Source: Halomonas elongata DSM 2581
GTDB taxonomy: Bacteria > Pseudomonadota > Gammaproteobacteria > Pseudomonadales > Halomonadaceae
DNA: 64,000 nucleotides
Direction of reading: 5' to 3'
Assembly (NCBI RefSeq): GCF_000196875.2
Contig: NC_014532.2
Coordinates: 2,480,001-2,544,000 of the forward strand
Within the stretch, counting starts at the first letter, position 1. Every line of letters begins with the position of its first letter. A program made the position numbers and the translations under genes. This document shows, piece by piece, positions 11,352 to 20,454 of this stretch. The notes below the pieces were generated by a model. That model ran no database searches. It was not told the origin of the DNA and saw only the letters and a list, made by a program, of their open reading frames with translations.

Positions 11352-11427
11352 GGGCAAACCTTTTTGCCGGCAAGTCCTGCGAGATAGCGACTTATCGGCT
11401 CATCATGAACACGCAGAGGAGGCCATC

Positions 11428-12714
11428 ATGGCTGACAGGAAAGCGACTTTGACGGTAGAGGGCCTAGACAAGCCGATCGAGCTGCCGATCTACTCCGGCA
11501 CGCGCGGGCCGGACGTGATCGACGTTCGCGGCCTGGGCTCGGAAGGTCTCTTCACCTATGATCCCGGCTTCATGGCCACCTCCTCGTGCCAATCCGCCAT
11601 TACCTACATCGATGGCGGCAAGGGCATGCTGCTCCACCGCGGTTACCCCATCGATCAGCTGGCCCAGAATTCCGACTTCGTCGAACTGTGCTACCTGCTG
11701 ATGTTCGGCGAGCTGCCGAGCAAGGCCGAGTACACGGATTTCGCGGACCGCGTCACCTCGCACACCATGGTGCATGAACAGCTGGCCAACTTCTTCAAGG
11801 GTTTCCGTCGCGATGCCCATCCGATGTCGATCATGTGCGGCGTGGTCGGCGGCCTGGCGGCCTTCTACCACGACCATCTGGACATCACCAAGCAGGAAGA
11901 TCGCGAGATCAGCGCCATCCGCCTGATCGCCAAGATGCCGACGCTGGCGGCAATGTCTCACAAGTACAACGTCGGCCAGCCCTTCAACTATCCTCGCAAC
12001 GACCTGAACTATGCAGAGAACTTCCTCTACATGATGTTCAGCAACCCCTGCGAGGAGTACAAGATCAATCCGGTGTTCGCCAAGGCCATGGACCGCATCT
12101 TCATGCTCCATGCCGACCATGAGCAGAACGCCTCCACCTCCACGGTTCGTCTGGCCGGCTCCACCGGCGCCAATCCCTTCGCCTGCATCAGCGCCGGCAT
12201 CGCCGCTCTCTGGGGTCCGGCCCACGGCGGCGCCAACGAAGCCGTGCTGAACATGCTCGACGAGATCGGCGACGAGAGCGAAGAGAACATCCAGCGCTTC
12301 ATCGACCGCGCCAAGGACAAGGACGACCCCTTCAAGCTGATGGGCTTCGGCCACCGGGTCTACCGCAACTTCGACCCGCGCGCCAAGGTCATGAAAGAAA
12401 CCTGCGACGAGGTACTGGAGCAACTGGGCCGCGCCGACGATCCGCAACTCCGGATCGCCAAGCGCCTCGAGCAGATCGCCCTGGAAGACGAGTACTTCAT
12501 CGAGCGCAAGCTGTACCCGAACGTCGACTTCTATTCGGGCATCATCCTCAAGGCCATGGGCATTCCGAAGAACATGTTCACCGTGATCTTCGCGGTGTCA
12601 CGCACCATCGGCTGGATTTCCCATTGGCACGAGATGCTCAGCGAAAGCTACAAGATCGGCCGTCCACGCCAGCTCTACGTGGGGCACGACAAGCGCGACT
12701 ACCCCACCGACTGA
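11428..12714 (+). CDS. gltA: citrate synthase
   Basis: This 428-residue type II citrate synthase condenses oxaloacetate and acetyl-CoA at the entry of the TCA cycle. The start [12 protein letters not shown] is preceded by a near-perfect AGAGGAGG ribosome site six bases upstream. Active-site blocks are [20 protein letters not shown] and [16 protein letters not shown], and the C terminus has [10 protein letters not shown]. It faces away from sdhC, the usual arrangement in gammaproteobacteria, and ends at a strong terminator. Confidence 0.97.
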   Translation: MADRKATLTVEGLDKPIELPIYSGTRGPDVIDVRGLGSEGLFTYDPGFMATSSCQSAITYIDGGKGMLLHRGYPIDQLAQNSDFVELCYLLMFGELPSKAEYTDFADRVTSHTMVHEQLANFFKGFRRDAHPMSIMCGVVGGLAAFYHDHLDITKQEDREISAIRLIAKMPTLAAMSHKYNVGQPFNYPRNDLNYAENFLYMMFSNPCEEYKINPVFAKAMDRIFMLHADHEQNASTSTVRLAGSTGANPFACISAGIAALWGPAHGGANEAVLNMLDEIGDESEENIQRFIDRAKDKDDPFKLMGFGHRVYRNFDPRAKVMKETCDEVLEQLGRADDPQLRIAKRLEQIALEDEYFIERKLYPNVDFYSGIILKAMGIPKNMFTVIFAVSRTIGWISHWHEMLSESYKIGRPRQLYVGHDKRDYPTD

Positions 12715-12741
12715 TCGTTCGCTGACGATGCGAACCCCTGT

Positions 12742-12777
12742 ACGAAAAAGGCCACCCCTAGCGGTGGCCTTTTTCGT
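12742..12777 (+). terminator. intrinsic terminator after gltA
   Basis: A perfect 15-bp stem (12742-12756 with 12763-12777) encloses a 6-base loop. Its descending arm GGTGGCCTTTTTCGT includes the run of T. The stem is flanked by A and T runs, so it could work in both directions. It lies 28 nt after the gltA stop. Confidence 0.88.
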
Positions 12778-12834
12778 CTCGACGGTATCGCCGACAACCG
12801 ACCACTCCATCCACCCCGCACTCGGGAGCGACAC

Positions 12835-13719
12835 ATGAGCCAGACAATCAAGCGTATCGCCTTCATCGGCCTCGGCGTGATGGGCCATCCCATGGCCGGC
12901 CACCTGGCCAGGGCCGGCCTGGAGGTTCACGTCTACAACCGCACAAGCGCCAAGGCCGAAGACTGGACCGAGCGTTACGGCGGCCACCACCACCCGACAC
13001 CGCGCCAGGCCGCTGAGCAGGCCGATCTGGTACTGCTCTGCGTGGGCAACGACGACGATGTCCATGAGGTTGCCCTAGGCGACGACGGCGTCCTGCATGG
13101 CATGCAGGCGGGCAGCCTGCTGGTCGATCACACCACGGCGTCCGCCAGTCTGGCCGAATCCCTCGACACGGCCTGTCGCGAACGCGGTATCGGCTTTCTC
13201 GACGCCCCAGTTTCCGGCGGCCAGCAAGGCGCCGAGAACGGCGCTCTGACCATCATGTGCGGCGGTACCGAGAGCGACTTCGCACGGGTCGAACCCCTGC
13301 TCGCCCATTATGCTCGCGCCGTGAACCTGATGGGGCCGGCCGGCAGCGGCCAATTGACCAAGATGGTCAACCAGATCTGCATTGCTGGCCTGGTCCAGGG
13401 GCTCTCGGAAGGATTGCACTTCGCCGAACGCGCCGGCCTGGATCAAGCCAGGGTCGTCGAGGTGATTTCTCAGGGGGCCGCTGGCTCCTGGCAGATGGAG
13501 AACCGCCATCGCACCATGATCGACGACGAGTATGAACATGGCTTTGCCATCGACTGGATGCGCAAGGATCTAGCCATCTGCCTGGATCAAGCACGCCACC
13601 TCCAGGCCCGCCTGCCCGTCACCGCTCTGGTGGATCAATTCTATGCCGACCTTCAGGCCATGGGCGGCGGACGCTGGGACACCTCTGCCCTGCTGCGCCG
13701 GCTACGAGCCTTTGACTAA
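12835..13719 (+). CDS. NAD(P)-dependent oxidoreductase, 3-hydroxyisobutyrate dehydrogenase family
   Basis: This 294-residue protein belongs to the beta-hydroxyacid dehydrogenase family (3-hydroxyisobutyrate or tartronate-semialdehyde reductase type). The dinucleotide site GLGVMGHPMAGHLARAG is at residues 12-28. The substrate motif DAPVSGGQQGAENGALTIM is at 123-141, and the catalytic lysine is Lys176 in QLTKMVNQ. The substrate cannot be read from the sequence. It stands alone: gltA ends at a terminator before it and tRNA genes on the other strand follow. Confidence 0.85.
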   Translation: MSQTIKRIAFIGLGVMGHPMAGHLARAGLEVHVYNRTSAKAEDWTERYGGHHHPTPRQAAEQADLVLLCVGNDDDVHEVALGDDGVLHGMQAGSLLVDHTTASASLAESLDTACRERGIGFLDAPVSGGQQGAENGALTIMCGGTESDFARVEPLLAHYARAVNLMGPAGSGQLTKMVNQICIAGLVQGLSEGLHFAERAGLDQARVVEVISQGAAGSWQMENRHRTMIDDEYEHGFAIDWMRKDLAICLDQARHLQARLPVTALVDQFYADLQAMGGGRWDTSALLRRLRAFD

Positions 13720-14141
13720 ACACTGATACCTCTCCAAGCAGGAGGAACAACACCCCGCTATCCTCCTGCTCGGCGCCCTCCAGCACCCCTGAAGCCTTTT
13801 CCACACATTCTGTGGATAACCCTGTTCAAAACCTTTCCAAAACGTCCCTGAATCGCCATGAACAGCGGGTCGCTCTTAAATTGATCAATTTTTAACCCAA
13901 TGACAAGCCATTGATTTAAAAGGATTTCTCAGAGAAGCCCACTACCATGCGGGCTGGCGGCAAGGCCAGGGACTCGCTGGACAACAGGAACAGAAGACGT
14001 GGACAAGTCAAGCCCGAAATCAGGCTTTAGAGGCTTTGAGTGAGATGCATGCGCATGCCGCGAGCGGCATGAACACCATGGCACGACCCACCATCACCCA
14101 TTCGGTGAGAGGTCACGAGCCAGGGAAAAATCAAGAGGGAG
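13720..14141. other. gene-free stretch with an AT-rich patch and a DnaA-box match
   Basis: I see no gene in this 420-bp gap. A 10-bp inverted repeat (AGCAGGAGGA, 13737-13746, with 13761-13770) may end transcription of the oxidoreductase, though no T run follows. TGTGGATAA at 13811-13819 is the exact complement of the consensus DnaA box TTATCCACA. It is followed by an AT-rich patch with the perfect palindrome AAATTGATCAATTT (13878-13891). One box alone does not make an origin. Confidence 0.4.
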
Positions 14142-14217
14142 TGGCGTCCCATAGGGGGTTCGAACCCCTGTTACCGCCGTGAAAGGGCGGTGTCCTAGAC
14201 CACTAGACGAATGGGAC
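14142..14217 (-). tRNA. tRNA-Glu (anticodon TTC)
   Basis: Read on the minus strand, this is a 76-nt cloverleaf with an encoded CCA end. The acceptor arm starts GTCCCATTCGTCTAG. The anticodon stem-loop CCGCCCTTTCACGGCGG has TTC as anticodon, and the T arm is AGGGGTTCGAACCCCT. It lies 23 nt after tRNA-Ala and downstream of gltX, the enzyme that charges it. Confidence 0.97.
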
Positions 14218-14240
14218 GCATTGACTTCGAAATGAGATGG

Positions 14241-14316
14241 TGGTGGAGCCTAGCGGGATCGAACCGCTGACCTCAACACTGCCAGTGTTGCGCTCTCCCA
14301 GCTGAGCTAAGGCCCC
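14241..14316 (-). tRNA. tRNA-Ala (anticodon GGC)
   Basis: Read on the minus strand, this is a 76-nt tRNA beginning GGGGCCTTAGCTCAGCTGGG with an encoded CCA. The anticodon arm CAACACTGGCAGTGTTG carries GGC. The acceptor stem keeps the G3:U70 wobble pair that identifies alanine tRNAs. Confidence 0.97.
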
Positions 14317-14395
14317 ACATCTCGTGAAGACGGGGCGTATATTACTCAGAACCCGCCTCTTCGTCAACATGTTTTCAGGCAAAGAGCGAAGCATG

Positions 14396-14421
14396 AAAAA
14401 GGGAAGGCTTGAAACCTTCCC
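14396..14421 (-). terminator. intrinsic terminator after gltX
   Basis: On the minus strand GGGAAGG pairs with CCTTCCC around a 7-base loop and is followed by a run of five T (complement of 14396-14400). It lies about 50 nt past the gltX stop and before the two tRNA genes, so the tRNAs probably have their own promoter. Confidence 0.8.
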
Positions 14422-14473
14422 TCTCGAGACGCCAGGCGCCGCTCTTCCTGCTGGCAGGCGTCTCAGCTGCGCC

Positions 14474-15952
14474 CTACAGCTCCCGGTATTCCTTTTCGAA
14501 GCGCTTGGCCTGTTTCTTGGAAACACCGCCCAGCACCTCGATGGCGTGGCGCAGGCGCGCGCGCGTCATGTCGGACCCCAGGATGGCCATGGCGTCCATG
14601 ACCGAGGTACTCGAGGGCGAACCGGTAATGGCGATGAAGACCGGTGCCAGGAATTCCTTCATCTTGAGCTCGAAATGGGCAGACAGCGCCTTCACCTCAC
14701 CGAGCAGGGCTTCCTTGTTCCAGGCCGGGACGACCTCGAAACGCCAGACCAAGAACTGCAACAGCTTGAGCAGGGGCTCACGCTCGAGCTTGACCCGGGC
14801 GAAGCTCTCTTCGTCGATCGCCGGCAGCCCGGAGAAGAAATGCCCGGCCAGGGGCATCACTTCGGACAGGGTCTCCACCCGCGGGCGCACCTGGGGCAGA
14901 ATCTGGCGCACATAGTCTTCATTGAAGGCCCACTCCTTCAGTGCCTCCAGCAGTGCATCGTCATCGAGATCCTCGCGAATGTAGAGCCCATTGAGCCAGG
15001 TCAGCTTCTGCAGATCGAAGACCGGCCCTCCCAGCGAGACGCGCTGGATATCGAAATGCGCCATCATCTCGTCGAGGGTGAATTTCTCGCGCTCGTCGGG
15101 CATCGACCAACCCATGCGGCCCAGGTAATTGGCCACCGCCTGGGGCAGAAAGCCCATGCGACGATAGTAGTTGATCGAGGTGGGATTCTTGCGCTTGGAA
15201 AGCTTCGACTTGTCCGGGTTGCGCAGCAGCGGCATATGGCACAACGACGGCATCGGCCAGCCGAAGTACTCATAGAGCAACTGGTGCTTGGGTGCAGAGT
15301 TGATCCACTCCTCCCCGCGCAGCACATGCGTGATCCCCATCAAATGGTCGTCGACCACATTGGCCAGATGATAGGTCGGCATGCCGTCGGACTTGAGCAG
15401 AATCTGCGCGTCTACCTGCGCCCAGTCCACTTCGATGGTACCGCGCAGCATGTCCTCGACCACGCAGGTGCCATCGGCCGGCACCTTCATGCGCACCACA
15501 TGGGGCCATCCCTCACGCTCGCGACGCGCAACCTCTGCCTCGGGCAAGGCCAGGTCATCGGGCTTCAACGCCAGGTGCTGGCCGGCTGCCTTGCGCTCAT
15601 CGCGCAGCGCGTCCAGCTCCTCGCTGGTGCGATAACACTTGAAGGCATGACCGGCATCGAGCAATTGCCGGGCATACTCGACATAGATATCACCGCGTTC
15701 ACTCTGCCGATAGGGGCCATGAGGACCACCCACATCCGGCCCCTCATCCCACTCGAGCCCCAGCCAGCGCAGAGAATCGAGGATCATCTGCTCGGACTCG
15801 GCGGTGGATCGCAGACGATCGGTATCCTCGATGCGCAGGATGAACTGGCCGCCGTGCTGGCGGGCAAAGCAAAGGTTGAACAGGGCAATATAAGCCGTGC
15901 CCACATGGGGATCCCCGGTGGGAGATGGCGCGATACGAGTACGTACGGTCAT
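14474..15952 (-). CDS. gltX: glutamyl-tRNA synthetase
   Basis: This 492-residue class I aminoacyl-tRNA synthetase charges tRNA-Glu. The HIGH-like signature is in [16 protein letters not shown] at the N terminus and the KMSKS-like loop is [10 protein letters not shown]. The C-terminal region is the helical anticodon-binding domain and ends [14 protein letters not shown]. The start [11 protein letters not shown] has an AGGA ribosome site. Its cognate tRNA-Glu lies just downstream on the same strand. Confidence 0.97.
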   Translation of the reverse strand: MTVRTRIAPSPTGDPHVGTAYIALFNLCFARQHGGQFILRIEDTDRLRSTAESEQMILDSLRWLGLEWDEGPDVGGPHGPYRQSERGDIYVEYARQLLDAGHAFKCYRTSEELDALRDERKAAGQHLALKPDDLALPEAEVARREREGWPHVVRMKVPADGTCVVEDMLRGTIEVDWAQVDAQILLKSDGMPTYHLANVVDDHLMGITHVLRGEEWINSAPKHQLLYEYFGWPMPSLCHMPLLRNPDKSKLSKRKNPTSINYYRRMGFLPQAVANYLGRMGWSMPDEREKFTLDEMMAHFDIQRVSLGGPVFDLQKLTWLNGLYIREDLDDDALLEALKEWAFNEDYVRQILPQVRPRVETLSEVMPLAGHFFSGLPAIDEESFARVKLEREPLLKLLQFLVWRFEVVPAWNKEALLGEVKALSAHFELKMKEFLAPVFIAITGSPSSTSVMDAMAILGSDMTRARLRHAIEVLGGVSKKQAKRFEKEYREL

Positions 15953-16076
15953 GTCGTCCTAGGTCCGGTCGATGAAAAGTAGCCCCAGCCATCAGGGCGA
16001 TTGGCCACATTATACGCACCTGGCCAACCCCCGGCAGCACATCCGCAGGCTCATTCTCGATACCCGGCCCTGGATC

Positions 16077-16637
16077 TCATGGCGTCATCTGCACACCGCC
16101 CGGCTCGATACGCAAGGACCACTGCGCCTCGATGACCTGCCCCTGGCCATGCTGGGTGCCCACGACGAAAGGCCCGCTCAGATGCTCTCCCTGCCGTCCC
16201 AGCCTGGACTGCACGGAAGCGGGTTGCACACTGGCAGGCGGCATCGTCACGCGAATGCGATAAGCGCCTTCCGGAAGGCCACTTCCCGGCCCGAATGGGC
16301 CTGCGGCGAAACCGCCCTCCTCGACCACGACGCTCTCTCGCCAACTCACCCCACTGGCATTCCGCTGGGCCATCACACGCAATCGAGTGCCCGGCGGCAG
16401 GTTGGTCGTACCCTCGACCCGCAACCGACTCGTTTCATCCAGCCTCACCGACACTCCGAGGGCAACCTCCTGATCGAAAGGCTCCTGCTCGGGCGCTGGC
16501 TCCGTATCATGCTCCTCTTCCGGCTGGGCGACCCCACCGAGGCGTTCGGCAGATCCATCATCCTGTTCCTCGCCATTGCCGCATCCCGCCAGCAACGACA
16601 GCATGATCCCCACCATGACCCGACGCCATCCTTTCAT
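16077..16637 (-). CDS. predicted lipoprotein of unknown function
   Basis: I do not recognise this 186-residue protein. It begins with a short basic and hydrophobic signal ending in the lipobox SLLAGC (Cys19), so it should be a lipid-anchored envelope protein. Residues 20-55 are Glu/Asp/Pro-rich and probably disordered. The rest is a beta-rich stretch (VEGTTNLPPGTRLRVMAQR, PEGAYRIRVTMP) resembling an immunoglobulin-like or carboxypeptidase-regulatory fold. The start has a good GAGGGAG ribosome site. It lies between gltX and the CBS-domain gene, all on the minus strand. Confidence 0.7.
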   Translation of the reverse strand: MKGWRRVMVGIMLSLLAGCGNGEEQDDGSAERLGGVAQPEEEHDTEPAPEQEPFDQEVALGVSVRLDETSRLRVEGTTNLPPGTRLRVMAQRNASGVSWRESVVVEEGGFAAGPFGPGSGLPEGAYRIRVTMPPASVQPASVQSRLGRQGEHLSGPFVVGTQHGQGQVIEAQWSLRIEPGGVQMTP

Positions 16638-16809
16638 GCATGCTCCCTCGACCCGAGGATGAACTGTCAGACTATCATTCCACCCCGCCTCTTCCGATAC
16701 ACTTTGATGAGCGTCAGCCAGCAGGCACGCTCCGCTCCCATAAAGGACGGAGCGCGACGCCTGAGCGGGCCCGGGCAGACCCGCTCATCCGGCCAGGAAA
16801 GACTTCCTG

Positions 16810-17370
16810 TCAACCATGTGCATCCAGCACCTTGAGCACCGAAACCTGGGGCTTGAGTGACACCTGCTGATGCAGACGGGCAGACAGTTCTCCCACGGAG
16901 ATCAACCCCCGGATCTGGTGATGCGCGTTATCCCGCACCAGGCAATAGGGCTCACCCGCCTCACGCAGCGTCGCCACCAGATCTGCCACGGTAGCTCTCA
17001 CCAGGTCGTCGTAGTTCAGTGCCGGCATGGCAGAACGGGGCAGCATCAAGTCAGCAACGGTCAGGCTCTTGCGGTCAATACCGAACTTCGCCTGGGCAGC
17101 AATCAGGCTCTGCTCCGAGAGGCGTTCCTGAGTCAACAGGCCGATGAATTCCCGCTGGTGATCGACCACCAGCTTGCAATCCACCTGTTCAGTCTCCATC
17201 AGGCTGGCGGCCCAGAGTGCCGGCATCGAAGCACTGATGGCATGAGGGTGATGCTGCCGGAAGTCCATCATCAGGCTGAGGGCCGGAGAACCACCCTCGA
17301 TATCGAAGAATTCCTGGGGAGTGACCAGATGATCGGCAGTATCGAGACGTGACAAGGGCAAGAATTTCAT
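16810..17370 (-). CDS. CBS-domain protein
   Basis: This 186-residue protein has a degenerate pair of CBS motifs: a first one around residues 40-90 (HPHAISASMPALWAASLMETEQVDCKLVVD...FIGLLTQERLSEQ) and a clearer second one (LTVADLMLPRSAMPALNYDDLVRATVADLV...GEPYCLVRDNAHHQIRGLISVGELSARL). CBS pairs usually bind adenine nucleotides and regulate a partner. No catalytic domain is attached here. I chose MKFLPLSRLDTAD as start because an AGAGG ribosome site precedes it, although the frame is open 18 codons further upstream. Confidence 0.72.
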   Translation of the reverse strand: MKFLPLSRLDTADHLVTPQEFFDIEGGSPALSLMMDFRQHHPHAISASMPALWAASLMETEQVDCKLVVDHQREFIGLLTQERLSEQSLIAAQAKFGIDRKSLTVADLMLPRSAMPALNYDDLVRATVADLVATLREAGEPYCLVRDNAHHQIRGLISVGELSARLHQQVSLKPQVSVLKVLDAHG

Positions 17371-17463
17371 TTGGCAAACCTCTGAATAGAGCCCACGTTG
17401 ACAAGACACGCGGGGCATTCTCAAAAACGGCTCACGACGAGCCAGGATGTCGAAGAGAAGAAT

Positions 17464-17766
17464 TCAGAGGTGCTGTGGCGGAGCCCGAATGGACTGAGCC
17501 GAGCGCTGGCGAAGGCCTTCCGAAGAAAGCGGCGACACCACACCCGACGCGGGAGTGATTCTCGATGCAAGGAAGACGTGCCCTGCAAGCTCGTCGATAT
17601 CCCCATCGCTTGTATCCGGCAGCACTGCCGCAGGAGCGACCTCTCCACACGCACAGGTTGCCAGCGTCTTGTCTGCAGTCAGCACTTCCCCCGCGCCTGC
17701 AGGCGACGTCGAGAGCATGGCTCCGAAAACCAGGAAGGCCAGACAAGCAGTGACAAAACGACGCAT
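17464..17766 (-). CDS. possible small secreted protein
   Basis: A 100-codon frame starts MRRFVTACLAFLVFGAMLSTSPAGAGE, which looks like a Sec signal peptide with cleavage near AGAG/E or AGA/GE. The mature part is about 75 residues with a CAC pair and no family I recognise. An alternative ATG lies four codons upstream (17778), and the frame is open to 17976. No clear ribosome site is visible, so it could be spurious. It lies between the CBS-domain gene and dusA. Confidence 0.35.
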   Translation of the reverse strand: MRRFVTACLAFLVFGAMLSTSPAGAGEVLTADKTLATCACGEVAPAAVLPDTSDGDIDELAGHVFLASRITPASGVVSPLSSEGLRQRSAQSIRAPPQHL

Positions 17767-18243
17767 AGACAAGCGCATCAACCCAAGAGAGGATAAAATA
17801 GGGTACATACCTATACATTCCCAAGTTACTGCAATGACCGCAGTAGCACAAGAATGTTTCATCGCGGCCACCCGGCGATGGCCCACGCTCAGGCCACATC
17901 TCGCGCCGAAAACGCAGCCAAGCCCCATCACGCACGCGATCGTCACGGCGGTGAGAGCCTGGCATCCCTGGTGCATGAACCGACAACGTGGCCTAGAAGG
18001 CCCCCCCCCCGTCCTTAGTGGCGAAGCGTTCTGGTCTGGGCCGAATAGCCCTTCTTACGTACAATACCCGCCATTGAACACCGCACTGCCGGCATATCAC
18101 CCATGGAGTACCACTCGACCATGGGGAAACAGACGCTGCGCCATACCTGATACGCATAAGGCGCACCAAGTCCGGTTGTGGGCGGCATGAAAGGATATTA
18201 AACGTGATCGGTCGAACACCGGCACGAAGGGTAACTAGCTGAT
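17767..18243. other. gene-poor region upstream of dusA with a C10 tract
   Basis: No convincing gene is visible in this stretch of nearly 480 bp. It contains an uninterrupted run of ten C at 18001-18010 and a promoter-like TACAAT at 18060-18065 without a good -35 box. The region should hold the dusA promoter. Confidence 0.4.
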
Positions 18244-19254
18244 ATGTCGATGAATAACGCTGCAGATGGGGCTCGTCGGTTTTCTGTGGCACCCATGATG
18301 GACTGGACGACCCGCGATTATCGCGCCTTCGCCCGGACCCTGACGCGCCATGCCCTGCTCTATACCGAGATGGTCACGACCGGCGCCATCCTGTATGGGT
18401 CGCCGCGCGAGCGCTTTCTGGGTTATGACGCTATCGAGCATCCATTGGCCCTGCAACTGGGCGGCAGCGACGCCGGCGAGCTCGCCGAGTGTGCCGCAAT
18501 TGCCGAGGCGTGGGGCTATGACGAGGTCAATCTCAATGTGGGTTGCCCCAGCGACCGCGTGCAGAACAATCTGATCGGCGCCTGCCTGATGGCCTACCCC
18601 GACAAGGTCGCCGCGGCGGTCAAGGCGATGCAGGCGGCAGTGTCGATTCCGGTGACCGTGAAGTGCCGAATCGGCATCGACGACCAGGATGAAGACGCCG
18701 ACCTCGCGCACTTCATCCAGCGTGTCGCCGATGCTGGCTGCAGCACCTTTATCGTGCATGCTCGCAAGGCCTGGCTGGAAGGACTCTCGCCCAAGCAGAA
18801 CCGTGACGTTCCGCCGCTCAACTACCCACGCATCCACCGCCTGAAGGCACAACACCCCGAACTGCACATCGGGCTCAATGGCGGCCTCAAGACCCTGGAG
18901 AATTGCCAGGCGCAACTAGCCCACGTCGACAGCGTGATGGTCGGCCGCGAAGCCTATCAGAACCCCTGGTTGCTGGCCTCGGTGGATTCTCGCCTGTATG
19001 GCGAGCCGGACCCGGCGGAGGATCGCCATTCAGCGGCACGCGCCCTGCGTCCCTATATCGCCCAACGGCTCGAGGAAGGTGCCCGACTCAACCACCTCAC
19101 TCGCCACTTGCTGGGCCTGTTCCAGGGCTGTCCGGGCGGCCGCCGCTTCCGCCGTCACCTGTCCGAGAACGCCCACCGTGACGGCGCCGGCCTGGCGGTC
19201 TTCGATGATGCATTGGGCCTGGTGGCAGAAGATCAGCCCGCCCTGGCGGGCTGA
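18244..19254 (+). CDS. dusA: tRNA-dihydrouridine synthase A
   Basis: This 336-residue FMN-dependent enzyme reduces uridines in the D loop of tRNAs (positions 20/20a for the DusA class). It has the DusA signature RRFSVAPMMDWTTRDYR and HALLYTEMVTTGAI near the N terminus, the FMN-site block LALQLGGSD, and the catalytic cysteine Cys101 in NLNVGCPSDRVQ. VHARKAWLEGLSPKQNR and LNGGL complete the DusA pattern. The stop codon lies inside a hairpin shared with the convergent neighbour. Confidence 0.95.
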   Translation: MSMNNAADGARRFSVAPMMDWTTRDYRAFARTLTRHALLYTEMVTTGAILYGSPRERFLGYDAIEHPLALQLGGSDAGELAECAAIAEAWGYDEVNLNVGCPSDRVQNNLIGACLMAYPDKVAAAVKAMQAAVSIPVTVKCRIGIDDQDEDADLAHFIQRVADAGCSTFIVHARKAWLEGLSPKQNRDVPPLNYPRIHRLKAQHPELHIGLNGGLKTLENCQAQLAHVDSVMVGREAYQNPWLLASVDSRLYGEPDPAEDRHSAARALRPYIAQRLEEGARLNHLTRHLLGLFQGCPGGRRFRRHLSENAHRDGAGLAVFDDALGLVAEDQPALAG

Positions 19255-19256
19255 TC
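19231..19256. terminator. hairpin over the dusA stop codon
   Basis: GATCAGCCCGCC (19231-19242) pairs with GGCGGGCTGATC (19245-19256) and includes the dusA TGA. It lies between convergent genes and may slow transcription from both sides. No T run follows, so a terminator role is uncertain. Confidence 0.4.
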
Positions 19257-19263
19257 CGTTGAC

Positions 19264-20298
19264 TCAGTAGAGCGGGTCGGGTGGTGGCTCCAGGCTCGAC
19301 TGAAAGGTTTCCACGGCATTTTCGGCTTCCTCGATGACATCGAAGCGCGCGATATGGAACAGAGCTTCGCCTTCATTGACCAGCGGCAGCCGTCCCATGC
19401 CGATGACGATGCCATCGGCCATCGACACCACCTCGTCTTCGGCATTGCCGAACGGGTCGGCCACGCGCCCCAGCCGCTCTCCCTTGGCAACCCGCGCACC
19501 GAGCCGTACCTGGGGACGCAGAATGCCGTCGATCGGCGCCCGCGCCCAGCTTGAGCCGGTCGCCCGTTCCGCCGCAGGCGGCGTGCGGCGCCGCTGCTCG
19601 CCACGCAGCATGCCGAGACGCCGCATCACCCTCAACACGCCCCGTACACCGGGAGTGATTGCCCATTCGTCGAAGCGCAGCGCTTCACCGGCCTCATAGG
19701 TCAACACAGGTATGCCGCGGCTCTGCGCATAATGACGCAAACTGCCATCACGCAATTCCGAATTGAGGATGACCGGTGCACCGAAGGCACTGGCCATGCG
19801 CTCAGTCTCGTCACACGACGTCAACTGCGCACGGATCTGCGGCAGATTGGTACGGTGGAGAGCTCCCGTGTGCAGGTCGATGATATGACTCGCCTGATCG
19901 ACGATCTGCTCGCGGAACAGCGCCGCCATCCGACCTCCCAGCGACCCCGCTTCACTACCCGGAAAGCATCGATTCAGGTCGCGCCGGTCCGGCAGATAGC
20001 GGCTGTGCTGCACGAAGCCGAACACATTGACGATAGGAATGGCGATCAGGGTGCCACGCAAGCGCGACAACTGCCGCGAATGCAGCAGACGGCGCACGAT
20101 CTCCACGCCATTGATTTCATCGCCATGGATACCGCCACACACCAGCAACACCGGCCCCGGATGCCGTCCATGCACGATCTCCACGGGAATATGCAGAGGG
20201 GCATGGGTGTAGAGTCTGGCCATGGGGACATCGATCTGTTGCCGGGTCCCTGGCGCCACACGCATGTCGGCCAGTTCGAAGGGAGCACGCGCCATCAT
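19264..20298 (-). CDS. succinylglutamate desuccinylase/aspartoacylase family protein
   Basis: This 344-residue zinc-dependent amide hydrolase is of the AstE/aspartoacylase (M14-like) family. Zinc ligands are visible in GGIHGDEINGVEI (His58, Glu61) and HIIDLHTGALHRTNLPQIR (His143). A C-terminal domain (LRPQVRLGARVAKGERLGRVADPFGN) resembles the biotinyl-like barrel of this family. There are no other arginine-catabolism (ast) genes nearby, so a role in arginine breakdown is not supported and the substrate is unknown. The start MMARAPFELAD has an AAGGA ribosome site. Confidence 0.85.
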   Translation of the reverse strand: MMARAPFELADMRVAPGTRQQIDVPMARLYTHAPLHIPVEIVHGRHPGPVLLVCGGIHGDEINGVEIVRRLLHSRQLSRLRGTLIAIPIVNVFGFVQHSRYLPDRRDLNRCFPGSEAGSLGGRMAALFREQIVDQASHIIDLHTGALHRTNLPQIRAQLTSCDETERMASAFGAPVILNSELRDGSLRHYAQSRGIPVLTYEAGEALRFDEWAITPGVRGVLRVMRRLGMLRGEQRRRTPPAAERATGSSWARAPIDGILRPQVRLGARVAKGERLGRVADPFGNAEDEVVSMADGIVIGMGRLPLVNEGEALFHIARFDVIEEAENAVETFQSSLEPPPDPLY

Positions 20299-20379
20299 CT
20301 GTCCTTGCTGTCTGCCGGAAAAGATTCCTGCCTCGTCTTATACCCTCCATGGCGATTCAAGACGAGCGATGACGACAAC

Positions 20380-20399
20380 CATACACCAACGAATGTAAA
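20380..20399 (+). promoter_or_regulatory. candidate repressor half-site upstream of tetR
   Basis: CATACA-N5-GAATGTAAA at 20380-20399 repeats, with identical spacing, one arm of the long palindrome in front of the efflux adaptor gene (CATACAGGCGTGAATGTAAA). It lies 55 nt before the tetR ATG, which suggests autoregulation by the same repressor. Confidence 0.55.
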
Positions 20400-20454
20400 A
20401 ACCGTCCCCCTCGGGTAGAATGGATGCCACGCACTATCCGGAGTCGAGTTCCCC

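Larger units (their letters stand above)
10973..11427. other. intergenic control region between sdhC and gltA
   Basis: This 455-bp gap separates the divergent sdh operon and gltA. It holds one good sigma70-like promoter for each side (listed separately) and about 190 bp between them (11133-11323) with no recognisable gene. That spacer could hold operators for TCA-cycle control, but I cannot assign any. Confidence 0.6.

Noticed and set aside
13811-13819. Chromosomal replication origin at the DnaA-box match
   Set aside because: Only one exact box is visible, no dnaA, dnaN, rpmH or gidA gene is nearby, and no cluster of boxes was found.
17555-18190. A 211-codon plus-strand frame between the CBS-domain gene and dusA
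   Set aside because: It has no ribosome site and no recognisable domain, it contains the C10 tract, and it overlaps the more credible minus-strand signal-peptide frame.
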